NCBI GenBank assembly: GCA_023212725.1
Contig: JALBYF010000022.1
Span: 186,001-250,000 of the forward strand
Direction of reading: 5' to 3'
Source of the DNA: Tranzscheliella williamsii
Taxonomy: Eukaryota > Basidiomycota > Ustilaginomycetes > Ustilaginales > Ustilaginaceae
Length of the DNA stretch: 64,000 bases
A program made the position numbers and the translations under genes. The notes under the pieces were generated by a model, which worked only from the letters and a program-made list of their open reading frames with translations, made no database searches and was not told the DNA's origin. Below are positions 30,201 to 39,068 of this stretch, one piece after another; the stretch's first letter is position 1; each line of letters starts with the position of its first letter.

Positions 30201-32109
30201 ATGGCCCTGCATCAGATGCTGTTCGTCCGGCCGCGACTGTATCGTTTGAACCGTGTTGCGAGGGCGTGGAACGAAGCGGTGCATTCTCGGGTAGAGAGTT
30301 GTTGAATGTAACCGGAACTCCAGTGACAGGATCGAGAACAGCAGTGTCGGCGTGATGATCCGCATTGGAGGGATCGCGGGCACCGGATGTATCTGAAGAA
30401 CCGGGCTCGGCTGATTTGGACGCATGCGATTGCCGCCCAAAGTCGCTGGTATAGCTTACTAGAGTTGGACGGCCTGCTGTTAGCGCGACAGCAGTGTGCG
30501 TTTGGTTGCCTGATACGGATGGAGTACCGGTGATCGAAGACTCGTCCGCATCGTCGGTAAAGACGGGCGCTACATTACAGCCGAAATCAGAGAGAAAGCG
30601 ATTGACCTGCTCGGAGAATTTACTGCTGGATGAGGAGTAGAGCGCCACATTCTTGTCCTTGAGTGTTGAAGAGAACTGCGAGAGCTCTTCCACCGTGGGA
30701 CCATACCCAGGACCCTCTTGTCCGGAAGACTGTTGGGCGCCCGATACCTGGCCAACAGGGACACTAACCGCATACTGGGACGACTGACCGCGAGCAACAT
30801 CCGAGGCAGCAACGAGTTCAGTATCAGGAACCTGCGCTTTGTCGGGGTGCTCTACCGAGAGTCTGGCGCCAAAGGCATCGATGAGGGCCGCCGAAACCGG
30901 TTCGGACAAAACTGAAGCAAAATCGGTTGGTATCTTGGCCGAAGGAGGTACAGTAAGCTGCAAGGTCAGCGTGAAGGCCATCAAATGCATGTTGGGCAAA
31001 GAACCTATCTGGACGATGTCTTCATCCTTCTCGGCAAGGATAGAGCTTACGACGAGTGTAGAATGGATCGGTGCAGCCTGAACCAGCTTGGCCAAGCAGT
31101 TCATGAACAAGAAGTTGAGTGCAAGCTCATCTGCCCATGCTGTGCAGGAGCCCAGCTTGTAGTGGCGCTGATCGGGCACTGACTTGCTTTGCAGCTTGGG
31201 GTGTAGATCGAGAATGAGATCGATACCTCGCGATGCAGCAAGGCCGCTAACTATGTCAGCGACCTTCTGAACCAGGTCGAAGATGTCGAAGTCGGAAAGA
31301 TCGTCGCTTTCCTCAGGAGCTTTCATGGTGGCGGAGTTGCGCCGAGATAGCGAGGGCCGCTCATTGCCTTGCAGATTGAACGACTGCGTAGCCATCCACT
31401 CGAGAGCCTTACATGCGCCAAGAAGCGCATTTACGCTGGTTACGGGAACCTGTATCGTACTGGCGCTGAGTCCTTCGTGTGTGGAAGCCGTGAGGATATG
31501 GGCGGGAAGAAGCGAACGTAGCAGATTGAGTGGCATGTTGATACTGTTCTTGAATATCTCAGGCAAGAACTTTGGCAGGTGAAAGCTGTCGAAATCCGTA
31601 CGGTCGGGAGGGGCGACGGATGCGTCGGTATCTGTGGACTGGGAAGCAAGCATGGTGACAGAATCCGCCGGAGCCATGTGCGGCAGCTCCGGATCGGGCA
31701 GCGAGGAGCGGCGTTGGTGTGGATTTATCAACAGTTCCTGCCGCCTTGCATCCTCCATCTGATCAAGGGTGGTGGCAAGCTGAGTGGACCGTCTGGGCTT
31801 GTTGAGATCGGGATGCGCCGAGTGCTGCTGTGCATCTTGTGTGTTGGCATTCTGGTCGGCCTGGCTTATGCGATGGGAGATCTGATCGTTGACCTCATCA
31901 ACAGCCGTTTGAAAATCTTTTGGAAAGGCCGATTCGCCTTGATTGAGCGGTTCGGATGGCCACTGGAAAGCGCTGTTAGGTGATATGTGTGCTTTTCGCA
32001 GAGACTCCGCTTCGCTAGAGGCCGAGGAAGTGAACTCGAGGTCGGAAGAGCCGGTCTGATTGGAAGCAGATGTTGGTTGCAAGCTCTGTTGGCTCGGATG
32101 GCCCGGCAT
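27205..32109 (-). CDS. SSK1: response regulator Ssk1 (HOG pathway) with degenerate kinase-like N-terminal module
   Basis: 1634 aa, a single exon. The receiver domain near the C-terminus (about 1318-1545) reads KVLIVEDNPINQRILSTFM, then LILMDIQLPVMDGIEATKEI with the phospho-acceptor Asp, VIIVALTASVLSSDR and CNDFLNKPVSLPWLNQKI with the conserved Lys. An insert of roughly 85 residues between KEIRKLERLANIG and ASVIIVALTAS splits the receiver, as in other fungal Ssk1 proteins but longer. Residues about 270-450 resemble a decayed histidine-kinase/ATPase region (FDIFDLVQKVADIVSGLAA, ADELALNFLFMNCL) lacking clear catalytic motifs. Unphosphorylated Ssk1 activates the Ssk2/22 MAPKKK of the HOG stress pathway. 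A poly-Lys run encoded by CTT/TTC repeats (27293-27311) and a Pro tail end the protein. Confidence 0.93.
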   Translation of the reverse strand: MPGHPSQQSLQPTSASNQTGSSDLEFTSSASSEAESLRKAHISPNSAFQWPSEPLNQGESAFPKDFQTAVDEVNDQISHRISQADQNANTQDAQQHSAHPDLNKPRRSTQLATTLDQMEDARRQELLINPHQRRSSLPDPELPHMAPADSVTMLASQSTDTDASVAPPDRTDFDSFHLPKFLPEIFKNSINMPLNLLRSLLPAHILTASTHEGLSASTIQVPVTSVNALLGACKALEWMATQSFNLQGNERPSLSRRNSATMKAPEESDDLSDFDIFDLVQKVADIVSGLAASRGIDLILDLHPKLQSKSVPDQRHYKLGSCTAWADELALNFLFMNCLAKLVQAAPIHSTLVVSSILAEKDEDIVQIGSLPNMHLMAFTLTLQLTVPPSAKIPTDFASVLSEPVSAALIDAFGARLSVEHPDKAQVPDTELVAASDVARGQSSQYAVSVPVGQVSGAQQSSGQEGPGYGPTVEELSQFSSTLKDKNVALYSSSSSKFSEQVNRFLSDFGCNVAPVFTDDADESSITGTPSVSGNQTHTAVALTAGRPTLVSYTSDFGRQSHASKSAEPGSSDTSGARDPSNADHHADTAVLDPVTGVPVTFNNSLPENAPLRSTPSQHGSNDTVAAGRTASDAGPSQNRVVPFNFVIIDDDIVTLQKELLRMRSAVPLLQSALGLKSPAGEKAPTQRSSHARPTLEHRTKSSPQIDRVMASHPEVSQPRSFGSIGTALLNNKADLAPDAMSSQTIIFFTSMKSYRLVRDTVQPIIDSASFRGGSSPPEIMVLPKPAGARRILTALFSAEKKPLVQLPFLPIATSPFSPQTNHTKSWWNTNETQDPSGIMTLTRRETNSSDTDFDTTPSTPWTPVDVARDDELSAPDHPMSSQQDWVPKKTAHDGKDDAGSADTVAGDQSLSEKPRPDRPSSHSKISLADSMANGGVNDAISTQRSMHPTSTAQSVSSSISSNHPSRAHQVSSPMPADALEYFTETASKFGGSAASGMVIQSPDGRPAGIFFQPQASQTSTTFSGSKPPLPRGSSASSLRRPASQTGRDPPSVGGSDVGEKDSQESRGTKRGDASSNHSIRHLTDFNSRPAQSLSVEPKAALSRASSASDSSFKRSSQAGNSQKYSSGNMFAPEIGIQSVMNSSRPLKATPLSTAAGSETLPGNSPNIGGSESNALKSVPEASKEDEAPSPSENSQTEKTAARTDMPLASGSPARSELPKISTVGANATPSPVSGRKLYSKGGGKTLVDSPVSPAGAGATGNRLLARQSFAASAAMPSDGKARPSAVPQPGFMMGAGFTSSERRGRGPKKAPVREAVLPPIKVLIVEDNPINQRILSTFMGRKKIKYDVANNGKEAVEKWMTGGFHLILMDIQLPVMDGIEATKEIRKLERLANIGILPNTPPASATSDLRGSDLKTTSPSGTGGANALSSKGLVKYPVGGPLTASSRLQPARSSQEATVGPPVPKKVGKDVAVAVQPRSGGANPFRASVIIVALTASVLSSDRVEALAAGCNDFLNKPVSLPWLNQKILEWGSMMYLMYSGLSSDDISHAQSLANAGAGQQDATASGSKAQLHLGFGYGPAEKAKALAGNLHLGETLAQKKKKKKEEQARPAPPPAAPAHPAQQTATPPPPPP

Positions 32110-33015
32110 GGCGGAGAGTGGATGGCTGCCTGAAGCTCAACAGGGCATTGCCGAGACGGCTCTATGCAACGACGTTAGGATACGGCCGGCGGCTCCGAGT
32201 CGCTCTGTCCTGTCTACCAGTTGTTCGTCCAGGCCGCTGGAGCCTTGACAAACCTCGCGCAGTGCCTGTTGTTTGCAGAAGGATGCCAAGTATACGATGA
32301 GAGTTGCAAGTGTTGGCAGACGAAACGCGACAGCTGTTAGCAAGTCACTGCGATGTAACTGACTGTATGAGTGTTCGAGTCCAAAAACCCGTCAGTACGT
32401 AGTCATGAGTACGTGTGGAGCTACGGTTTCCGTTGCCTGTTCTCTGAATTGACCCAATCAATCAGCTATATATATATATCAGTGCGTTTGACTAGTACGT
32501 GTAACCAAATATTGATATGTGGATCTAGTAACGGCCGACGGTCATTATGATCGCAGGTTAGAGTGGTGCGTGAGTGAAACCCGAGCGCAACTTTTGCAGC
32601 AAAGGCTAGTTATGTACATAAGTGGAGATCACCAGATGTATGCCGCCATTCTCAACCGGTTCCTGCGACAGCAAGGCCTCACTCAGCGGCGTCCACTGCA
32701 GTGCCGATCTAGTAGCTGCTGTAATGGCCTGCGGATCGACTTCTGGGACATGCTGAAATTGCAAAAGCGCCCTAACTCGACGGCTCTGCTACGAATCGGG
32801 AAAGATGCATACATATGTGTGGCTTGAGTAGAATACAGATCCGGCCAGTCGCAAAACGAGCACTCGCCAACAGGCGCATGTGCGCAGAGAGAGAAAAGGC
32901 GGAAGAGAAGGGAGAGTAAGAGGAACGGTGGCTCTGCCCTATCGCCGGACTCTGCCGCATGGCCGGGGTCATGGGCAATCTGACGGTGGGCCGGCAGCGT
33001 GCGGAAGGATGACGA
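32110..33015. other. 0.9 kb intergenic region SSK1 / bS6m
   Basis: It contains the SSK1 promoter (left) and the bS6m 3' region (right). A TA dinucleotide run lies at 32467-32479. No gene is supported. Confidence 0.4.
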
Positions 33016-33600
33016 CTATTGCCAACCGTAGCGCATGGTCTTGCCTCCAAAGAGCGCCCGAGCTTCGGGAGCATCCGCTGTTGAGCCGACACCGCCTGAT
33101 GTGGCTTTTGGCGTGATCTGATCCAATCGGTCGCCGAGCTTGAGAGCCGTCCACTTGATCACACGCGGGTCAGCGCGTAAACGATCATTGAGAGACTTGA
33201 GAACGGGAGCATTTGTGTCGAAATGCATGAGCCAGTAACTGTAAGCATACAGGAGGAACACCATAAAAGCATGTCAGAAGGCCGCGACGCTCGCAGTGGT
33301 TTGGTCACTCAGAACGAAATGGACCAGTCTACTCACTCGCCCGAGCTGTGATACTGCTGATGTCGTCGTGCCCTTTGCGGAAGACGTCGCTGGCCCCAGT
33401 ACTGTACACCACGCACCGCTCCGCCATGGTCCATGATTAGCTTTGATGTCGACTTGACCAGATCTCGCAACGGCGCCGACTCGGCGGATGAAGCCGCAAT
33501 GCAGACCAGCTCGTAGAGGCTACAGTTTCATACAATGCATCAAGAGGTCAGAATGGCTATCCATCGTCCGCTGGCGTCCCTTTACAAGTACTTACGGCAT
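33016..33600 (-). CDS. MRP17: mitochondrial small-subunit ribosomal protein bS6m, three exons with a 5-nt first exon
   Basis: Exons 33600-33596 (ATGCC), 33519-33337 and 33238-33016 give 136 aa. Introns are 76 nt (GTAAGT...TGTAG) and 98 nt (GTGAGT...TACAG). The joined N-terminus reads MPLYELVCIAASSAES, the classic bS6 start, followed by GAVRGVQYWGQRRLPQ and, after the second splice, YWLMHFDTNAP, the S6 beta strand, then LRADPRVIKWTALKLGDRL. The total of 411 coding nt is in frame from ATG to stop, supporting all four splice sites together. The protein is part of the mitochondrial ribosome small subunit. The 5-nt exon, carrying only the start codon and two bases of a proline codon, would be missed by most gene finders. 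It is divergent from UTP4. Confidence 0.92.
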
Positions 33601-33956
33601 GGTTGCATACACGTTCGCTGTGACAGAGACGGTGGGGATTGCTTCGACAGGATGGCGGATGGCGGACGGCGGCTTCGGCGACGAAGGGTGCTGATGTCGA
33701 AAGCCTCATTCAGCCAATCAGCGCGTCACGTGCGGGCGCGCCTAGCGCAAGGGTGGACCCCGCCGACTCTCCCCATCTGAGCCAAAATTTCTAAAATTTT
33801 GGTTGGCGAGAATAGGAAGAAAAGGTGGAGCTCGTTGGTTAGCATCGTTTTGCTCTTCTTCTAGTCCTGACTCTGCGATTGCCTCGACGCTTTGAACATT
33901 CATCCCTACAGCAAGCGAGTCTCTCCAAGGACCTTGCTAACTTGTTTCTCAGCACC
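33601..33956. promoter_or_regulatory. divergent promoter bS6m / UTP4 with inverted repeat
   Basis: 356 bp between the start codons of a mitochondrial ribosomal protein gene and a ribosome-biogenesis gene. It holds TCACGTG (33726-33732) and a perfect inverted repeat, arms ccaaaattt and aaattttgg with a 3-nt spacer, at 33782-33802. Both could be factor-binding sites; coordinate control is inferred. Confidence 0.6.
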
Positions 33957-36900
33957 ATGGCCTCGGTAGGAATGCAGGATCCGGCTGCTGGCCGACATGG
34001 CGCCACAGCCAGTTCGTCGCGGTCGCTAGCCCTCGCTATCCACCGGCTTCGCTTCGTGGACTGGGCGCCCTCGACGGTGACCGCGCTTGCCGTCTCACCT
34101 AGCTCGGAAAGCAATACTCGCGGCATCCTAGCCATCGGCAGACAGAACGGAAACATCGAGCTCTGTACCTGGCTTGGACCTAAGGCAGCGCAGGAGTCAG
34201 AGTTTGCCGACAGAGCTTTTCAGTCCGATGCGGCAGGGTGGGCGGTGCACACCGTGCTCCCCGGCCACGCTAACTTCAAGATTGAGCAGCTCTGCTTCGC
34301 CAACCCTCCCACGGAAGAGAACACACAAGCACACAAGCTTCGTCTCTTCAGCATCTCCGGCGGGTCGCTTGTGACCGAGCACTTCATCCCGCTGCACTTA
34401 GCCAAGCTAGGCGCCCGGCCGGTCGCCGATAGCAATGAGGACGCCGAGACAGCGTCCAGACCGGGCAACCTATCGTCGCTTTTTGGCAAAAAAGCGGAAA
34501 CCAACGTTGATCCTCACTATCCTGGAGAGATCCGCACCCTCCCATCTCTGGCCGGCGCAATCTGGAGTCTCGCACCTAGTGCGACCGGAAGGTATCTCGC
34601 TCTCGGCTGTGAAGACGGCTCAGTCAGAATCATCGATCTCGAGAATAATCGTTTCGAACATCTTGCCAGCACTTCTGGGTCAGACCGTAGGATAGTTCCA
34701 CGCTTCGGCAAGGCCAAAGGCAGGATCATCAGCCTTTCCTGGGGTCCCCCTATCAGGACTTCAAGCGGTCCCCGAGCTAAACAGAGCAATAGCGCGGACA
34801 AGGCTGTGAATGGAGACTCGTTCGGCGCCGGGTCCGAAAGCGACAGTGATGCTTCTGACGAAGATCAAGACAAAGACATGGCTCAGTGGCACGAATCGTT
34901 TCTGGTCGGTGGCCTGGGTGTTTCGTCGGCTGTTGTGTGGGAAGCGGCCACAGGCAACATTGCTACCAAGCTCGCGGTGCAGAAGAACCGCAGCGAGTCG
35001 ACCATTGTCTGGAGTGTCGCCACTCTGCCCGATGGTACCATTGTCACTGGCGACTCTACCGGAAGAGTGACGTTCTTCGATCCTCAGACACGAACCCCGA
35101 TTTCCGATGCCACCTTCCGAGCCCACGCTGCTGCTTCAGACGTTCTAGCCCTTTGCGTTGGTCCGGACGGAAGAACTTTGTACAGCGCTGGTGTAGACCA
35201 AAAAGTCGCTGAGTACACCAGAATGGAGACTTCGAGCGGCCGCGGCCGATGGATTCACATTGCCTCGAGACGGCTCCATGCTCATGACATTCGAGCCCTC
35301 GCACTCGATCCGCCCTATTCTCCCCTCGCCTCTGCCCAAGCGATGGCCGGCACAGGCAAGACAGTTCAAGCCAGCCGACTTCCTGTTCTTATCAGTGGAG
35401 GTGTCGACTTTAATCTGATCCTCACGCCCGCTGCCTCGCCGACCAATGTCACTAGGGCGCTGTCGTCCACGGCACTGGCCAAAATTCCTCGATCGCAAAA
35501 GGCTAAGCAGCCGACACTGAACAAGGACGAGCAAGAGCAGGCTTCCATCAACCCCATCTCGTCCAACCCGCTTACCACGTTCGCCGACACGACGCAGCGC
35601 AGGGTCCCCTTTGTTCCGACCGCCTCGCGAGCCGGTCTGATCGGTGGTGGCTCTGTGGCGGCCGTCTGCGCCGGCAAACGGTGGGTCGTTTTGCGCAGAG
35701 AGAAGAGCATCGGCATCTGGCATCTCGGCACTTGTGAAGAGCTTATGAGGACAGCGCGAGCTAACCAGGCCGGCGAGCCCGCCTCGGCTCCCTCTTGGTG
35801 CAAGATGCTGGAGATGGAAGTGAAGGTGGACTCGAACCTTGTCACGGTGGCCATCAGCGATAACGGGCGCTACCTCGCCTTTTCGGACCTGTACGAAACC
35901 AAAATGTTTGAGCTCAAGGAACGAAAAAAGGCGCAAGGGCCGAGTGAGCTCGAGCCGAAAAAGGTCAAGAGCTTCGGAAGGGCCTTTGGCGGTGAAGAGC
36001 GGATTGCGCCCTCCGCCAGCGCGCTTCGTTTCTCACCCGATTCCACTCGGGTTGTGGTATGTTCCTTGGCAGGTGCCTACGTGCACGTCCTCGAGCTGCC
36101 CTCGGAAGCAAATGAAGAGGCCTGCAAGCTGTTGCGTAGCTTCGGGCACCACCGTCGCCAGGTCTCCTCCGCAGTGGCAGGCGACCAGAGACAGATTGCC
36201 GGGCGTGGTGGTGCCGGTGCCGCCGCCTCTGGCGATGCCACCAATGGCCACTCGGTGGGTTCGAGCGAGGCCGTGGCGGGCAAGCAAGACCGGACGGAGC
36301 GGGCGACGTCTACGGTGATCCAGCATGCCGAGATTTCGTCGGACGGCGCGTGGCTGTCGACGATCTCGTCGGACTTGCAGCACCATGTCTTCTCGCTCGA
36401 CTCGCTGACGTACGGGCGGACGCTGCCGTCGCCGCATGCGCTGCCATCCGGCTCGGTCTTCCACCCGGCCACGTCGGCGCAGTTTAGCAGCATGCTGACG
36501 CTGGTGTTTTCGGACAACAAGGTGGAGTTCTGGGATGTGGATTCGGGCAAGGAGTTGATCCGGACGGAAGGCGCCTCGAGCGGGGTGGAGACGGCTACGC
36601 CGCGCAAGAGGGGTGCCGCGGTGGGTGAGGGAACGGGCGCGGCAACAACCGCAAAGCAGGCACTGGCACTGGACCTGACCCGCCTCAAGCAGGCGGTGCA
36701 GCTCAAGCTCGCCAGCCTCCGCGACTTCGCCGTCTCCGCCGTCTGGCTCGGTGACGGCACCTCCCTCTCGCACTACACCCTGCTCATCTACGGCGCAACC
36801 TGGCTCTGCACCGCCCGCCCCACCCGCGCCACCATGTCCGCCCACCCCACCAACCCGCCCAGCGACACGGAAATGGACCACAACACCTCCCCCACCGACA

Positions 36901-37097
36901 CTAGCAAACCGCACCCCCCCACCGCTAACATCAACTGGGTCGTCCGCACCACCGCAAAGTACCAGCCCCTCCTCCTCGTCGCCCCCCTCCCCGTCGCCGA
37001 ACACGACGATCACCTCGTCGTCATCGAGCGCCCCTACTTTGAGCTCGCCAGAAACCTTCCCCCTGCATTCCACCGCGGCGCCCGCTATGGATCCTAA
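33957..37097 (+). CDS. UTP4: U3 snoRNP/t-UTP protein Utp4 (Cirhin), WD40 repeats
   Basis: 1046 aa from the ATG in agcaccATGG. The N-terminus has the Utp4 signature RLRFVDWAPSTVTALAVSP, followed by WD40 blades (GILAIGRQNGNIELCTW, IWSLAPSATGRYLALGCEDGSVRIID, IVWSVATLPDGTIVTGDSTGRVTFFD, LALCVGPDGRTLYSAGVDQKVAEY) and a second propeller (LRFSPDSTRVVVCSLAGAYVHVL, EISSDGAWLSTISSDLQHHVFSL). Utp4 is in the t-UTP/UtpA complex that starts 90S pre-ribosome assembly and supports rDNA transcription in the nucleolus. Compared with yeast Utp4 (776 aa) it is enlarged by linkers such as an acidic SESDSDASDEDQDKD run. Base composition flips from G-rich to C-rich around 36660. The 3' end overlaps or abuts the 3' end of the convergent bZIP gene. 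Confidence 0.94.
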   Translation: MASVGMQDPAAGRHGATASSSRSLALAIHRLRFVDWAPSTVTALAVSPSSESNTRGILAIGRQNGNIELCTWLGPKAAQESEFADRAFQSDAAGWAVHTVLPGHANFKIEQLCFANPPTEENTQAHKLRLFSISGGSLVTEHFIPLHLAKLGARPVADSNEDAETASRPGNLSSLFGKKAETNVDPHYPGEIRTLPSLAGAIWSLAPSATGRYLALGCEDGSVRIIDLENNRFEHLASTSGSDRRIVPRFGKAKGRIISLSWGPPIRTSSGPRAKQSNSADKAVNGDSFGAGSESDSDASDEDQDKDMAQWHESFLVGGLGVSSAVVWEAATGNIATKLAVQKNRSESTIVWSVATLPDGTIVTGDSTGRVTFFDPQTRTPISDATFRAHAAASDVLALCVGPDGRTLYSAGVDQKVAEYTRMETSSGRGRWIHIASRRLHAHDIRALALDPPYSPLASAQAMAGTGKTVQASRLPVLISGGVDFNLILTPAASPTNVTRALSSTALAKIPRSQKAKQPTLNKDEQEQASINPISSNPLTTFADTTQRRVPFVPTASRAGLIGGGSVAAVCAGKRWVVLRREKSIGIWHLGTCEELMRTARANQAGEPASAPSWCKMLEMEVKVDSNLVTVAISDNGRYLAFSDLYETKMFELKERKKAQGPSELEPKKVKSFGRAFGGEERIAPSASALRFSPDSTRVVVCSLAGAYVHVLELPSEANEEACKLLRSFGHHRRQVSSAVAGDQRQIAGRGGAGAAASGDATNGHSVGSSEAVAGKQDRTERATSTVIQHAEISSDGAWLSTISSDLQHHVFSLDSLTYGRTLPSPHALPSGSVFHPATSAQFSSMLTLVFSDNKVEFWDVDSGKELIRTEGASSGVETATPRKRGAAVGEGTGAATTAKQALALDLTRLKQAVQLKLASLRDFAVSAVWLGDGTSLSHYTLLIYGATWLCTARPTRATMSAHPTNPPSDTEMDHNTSPTDTSKPHPPTANINWVVRTTAKYQPLLLVAPLPVAEHDDHLVVIERPYFELARNLPPAFHRGARYGS

Positions 37098-38349
37098 ACA
37101 GTCGTTTGGAAGCGCTCCTACCTCTCCCGCACTCAGTCGCGCCTGTACTTGTACAATGACCTAATATGCTACACTCATGACGCAGACCTCTAGCGCTACA
37201 GGCAGTGCGGGGGGGTCCGGCGGTCGCGGCAGTGACAAACTCACCACTCGCGGCTGGCTTGCTGGCTGTACCAGTCGGGCATCTGTAGGAGGAAAGAAGC
37301 AGAGGGTGGGAGAGGAATTGCGTTAAACTAGGATCGCCGGTTCCAATACAAGATGCTGATGTAGACCGGAGCCGGGGAAAGGTACGTCTAGCCATAGAGA
37401 TACTCGCCGAGGTGTGTGTGCCTGTGACCGCGCGGGCGTCGTATGCGCCCGGAGTCTGAGACGACCAGCATGTCCACGGCAAGCTGCTGTAAGGGTGTAT
37501 GTCGGCGGGGCCTGGCGCCGCTTGGTTCGGTACCAACGACGGCAGAAGAGCACTGGCACTGGGCACCGCTTGGTGCGGTTTCGAGGTGGGGTAGGAGGCG
37601 AGGCCAAGATCGAGCGGCAGGTCCTGGCACGCTTCTTGAGGAGTGCGTGGCGAGGTGCGTGACAAGTCCGGAGAAGTAAAGGAGGGGGTGCATCGCGCTC
37701 TCGACAGCTGCGAGCCGGTAGCGACGCCACTCGGCCGCTCAACACAAGCGTCAAGGTCGAAAGGACTCTGATTGAACAGGTTCGAATGGGAGCTGTGAGC
37801 GCTCTTCGGCGAAGAAGACGCGGTCGTCGTGGAAGAATGTTGATCGCCCGTCTCGAGCCCATAACGCGCTTCGCAGGCGAAGGCGTGCGTCTCCGATACC
37901 TTATGCCTCTGCACGGTAATAGAGGATGTCGCGTTCCAGTGGGTGGACTGCTTCTTGAGCATGACGGCACCCTCGTCGGTAACCGCGCTCGAAACCGAGG
38001 CCGGGGACGAAGCAGTGGATGTGGGAACAGGAGACCGTCCGACCTTAATGAGCTTCGCCGTTGCTGCTGCCGCGAGACCCATATCAGCAATGACGGCGTG
38101 AAGTCGGGCATTCTCTTCGACGACAGCATTGAGAGAGACCGGCGCCGATGTAGAGGCAGCCGGCGAGGCGATGCGGGCGAGGAGACCGGAGTTTTGGCCC
38201 CTCAGCTGTTTGACGCATATTTCGAGGGAGGAGACGGTGTCTTCCAACGCCTTGATGTAGTGTTTACGGCGCGCTCTCAGCTGCGCCTGCGCCTCTGCAT
38301 TGCGTGTACGTTGACGTGGAGGTGTCGCCGAGGGCGAGTTAGAAAACAT
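37021..38349 (-). CDS. bZIP transcription factor; 3' end uncertain
   Basis: 442 aa as an open frame from the ATG at 38349 (MFSNSPSATPPRQ). The basic region and zipper lie at residues about 12-60: RNAEAQAQLRARRKHYIKALE, then a leucine-zipper-like heptad TVSSLEICVKQLRGQNSGLLARI. The NxxAQxxxRxRRKxYIK pattern is a basidiomycete-type bZIP DNA-binding motif, so the protein is expected in the nucleus. The remainder is Ser/Thr/Pro-rich. The last 90 or so residues look non-natural and overlap the UTP4 3' end by 77 nt. An acceptor near 37282 (tcctcctacag) followed by a short frame coding MPDWYSQQASREW-stop suggests that the true last exon ends near 37240, but I could not fix the donor. Target genes are unknown. 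Confidence 0.75.
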   Translation of the reverse strand: MFSNSPSATPPRQRTRNAEAQAQLRARRKHYIKALEDTVSSLEICVKQLRGQNSGLLARIASPAASTSAPVSLNAVVEENARLHAVIADMGLAAAATAKLIKVGRSPVPTSTASSPASVSSAVTDEGAVMLKKQSTHWNATSSITVQRHKVSETHAFACEARYGLETGDQHSSTTTASSSPKSAHSSHSNLFNQSPFDLDACVERPSGVATGSQLSRARCTPSFTSPDLSRTSPRTPQEACQDLPLDLGLASYPTSKPHQAVPSASALLPSLVPNQAAPGPADIHPYSSLPWTCWSSQTPGAYDARAVTGTHTSASISMARRTFPRLRSTSASCIGTGDPSLTQFLSHPLLLSSYRCPTGTASKPAASGEFVTAATAGPPRTACSARGLRHECSILGHCTSTGATECGRGRSASKRLFRIHSGRRGGMQGEGFWRAQSRGAR

Positions 38350-39068
38350 ATTGGCATGCAGGCGTTGGGTGATGGTTGGTCGCAGACAGAAAGAGACTGG
38401 GCGGAGCAGATATCGCGACACCGCGCATCGGCTTATATAGGGATTAGGAACGGTCTACGGGCCGTTAGCTCGCCGATGGTGCGCAGCATTTAGCGGTTCC
38501 TGATAGTCTCAGAATGGGTTTGAGAATAAGCTCGACTAACAACTAGCGTATCGCGCGGGATTACAGATTCGAGCTCTACATATATATATGTATGACATTC
38601 TATAGGCAACCGTTGCTTGCAAGTGCCAGCTAGGACGCAAGTCTCCAGGTCACCGTACATGTGGTGTCAGGACGTACTGTCGACGCAAGGGAACGAACGA
38701 GGATCATAGTCACCTAATCCTCGATGGCAGGCCGTCTCCAAAGAGACAAAAAGAACTGCAGCACCTAGGATTCCCGCGTGGTCCCCCACCGCAGTACTGA
38801 CTAGGCGATACTTTGCTTAACTTCGCAGATCGGACGGGATGCGGTGCTTTCAAAGTTCTATGGCCGCAGATAGCAATCCAATGCTACTGCTCAACAACTA
38901 TCTCAACGCCGCAGAGTCACTCAGCAGATCCTGCATGATACTGAGCCGAGATGGCCAACCGATGAACTAGTCACATACGTTTGATAGCGTGATGAGAGCT
39001 AAAAGTACATGAATGGACTCGGTGGGGCAAAGCTTGGAGTGCATGAATCGGCCGGAAGAAGCGGAAAG
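38350..39068. other. intergenic, promoter of bZIP gene and 3' region of MAK5
   Basis: 719 bp with no protein-like frame. A 14-bp AT palindrome acatatatatatgt lies at 38578-38591. Confidence 0.4.
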
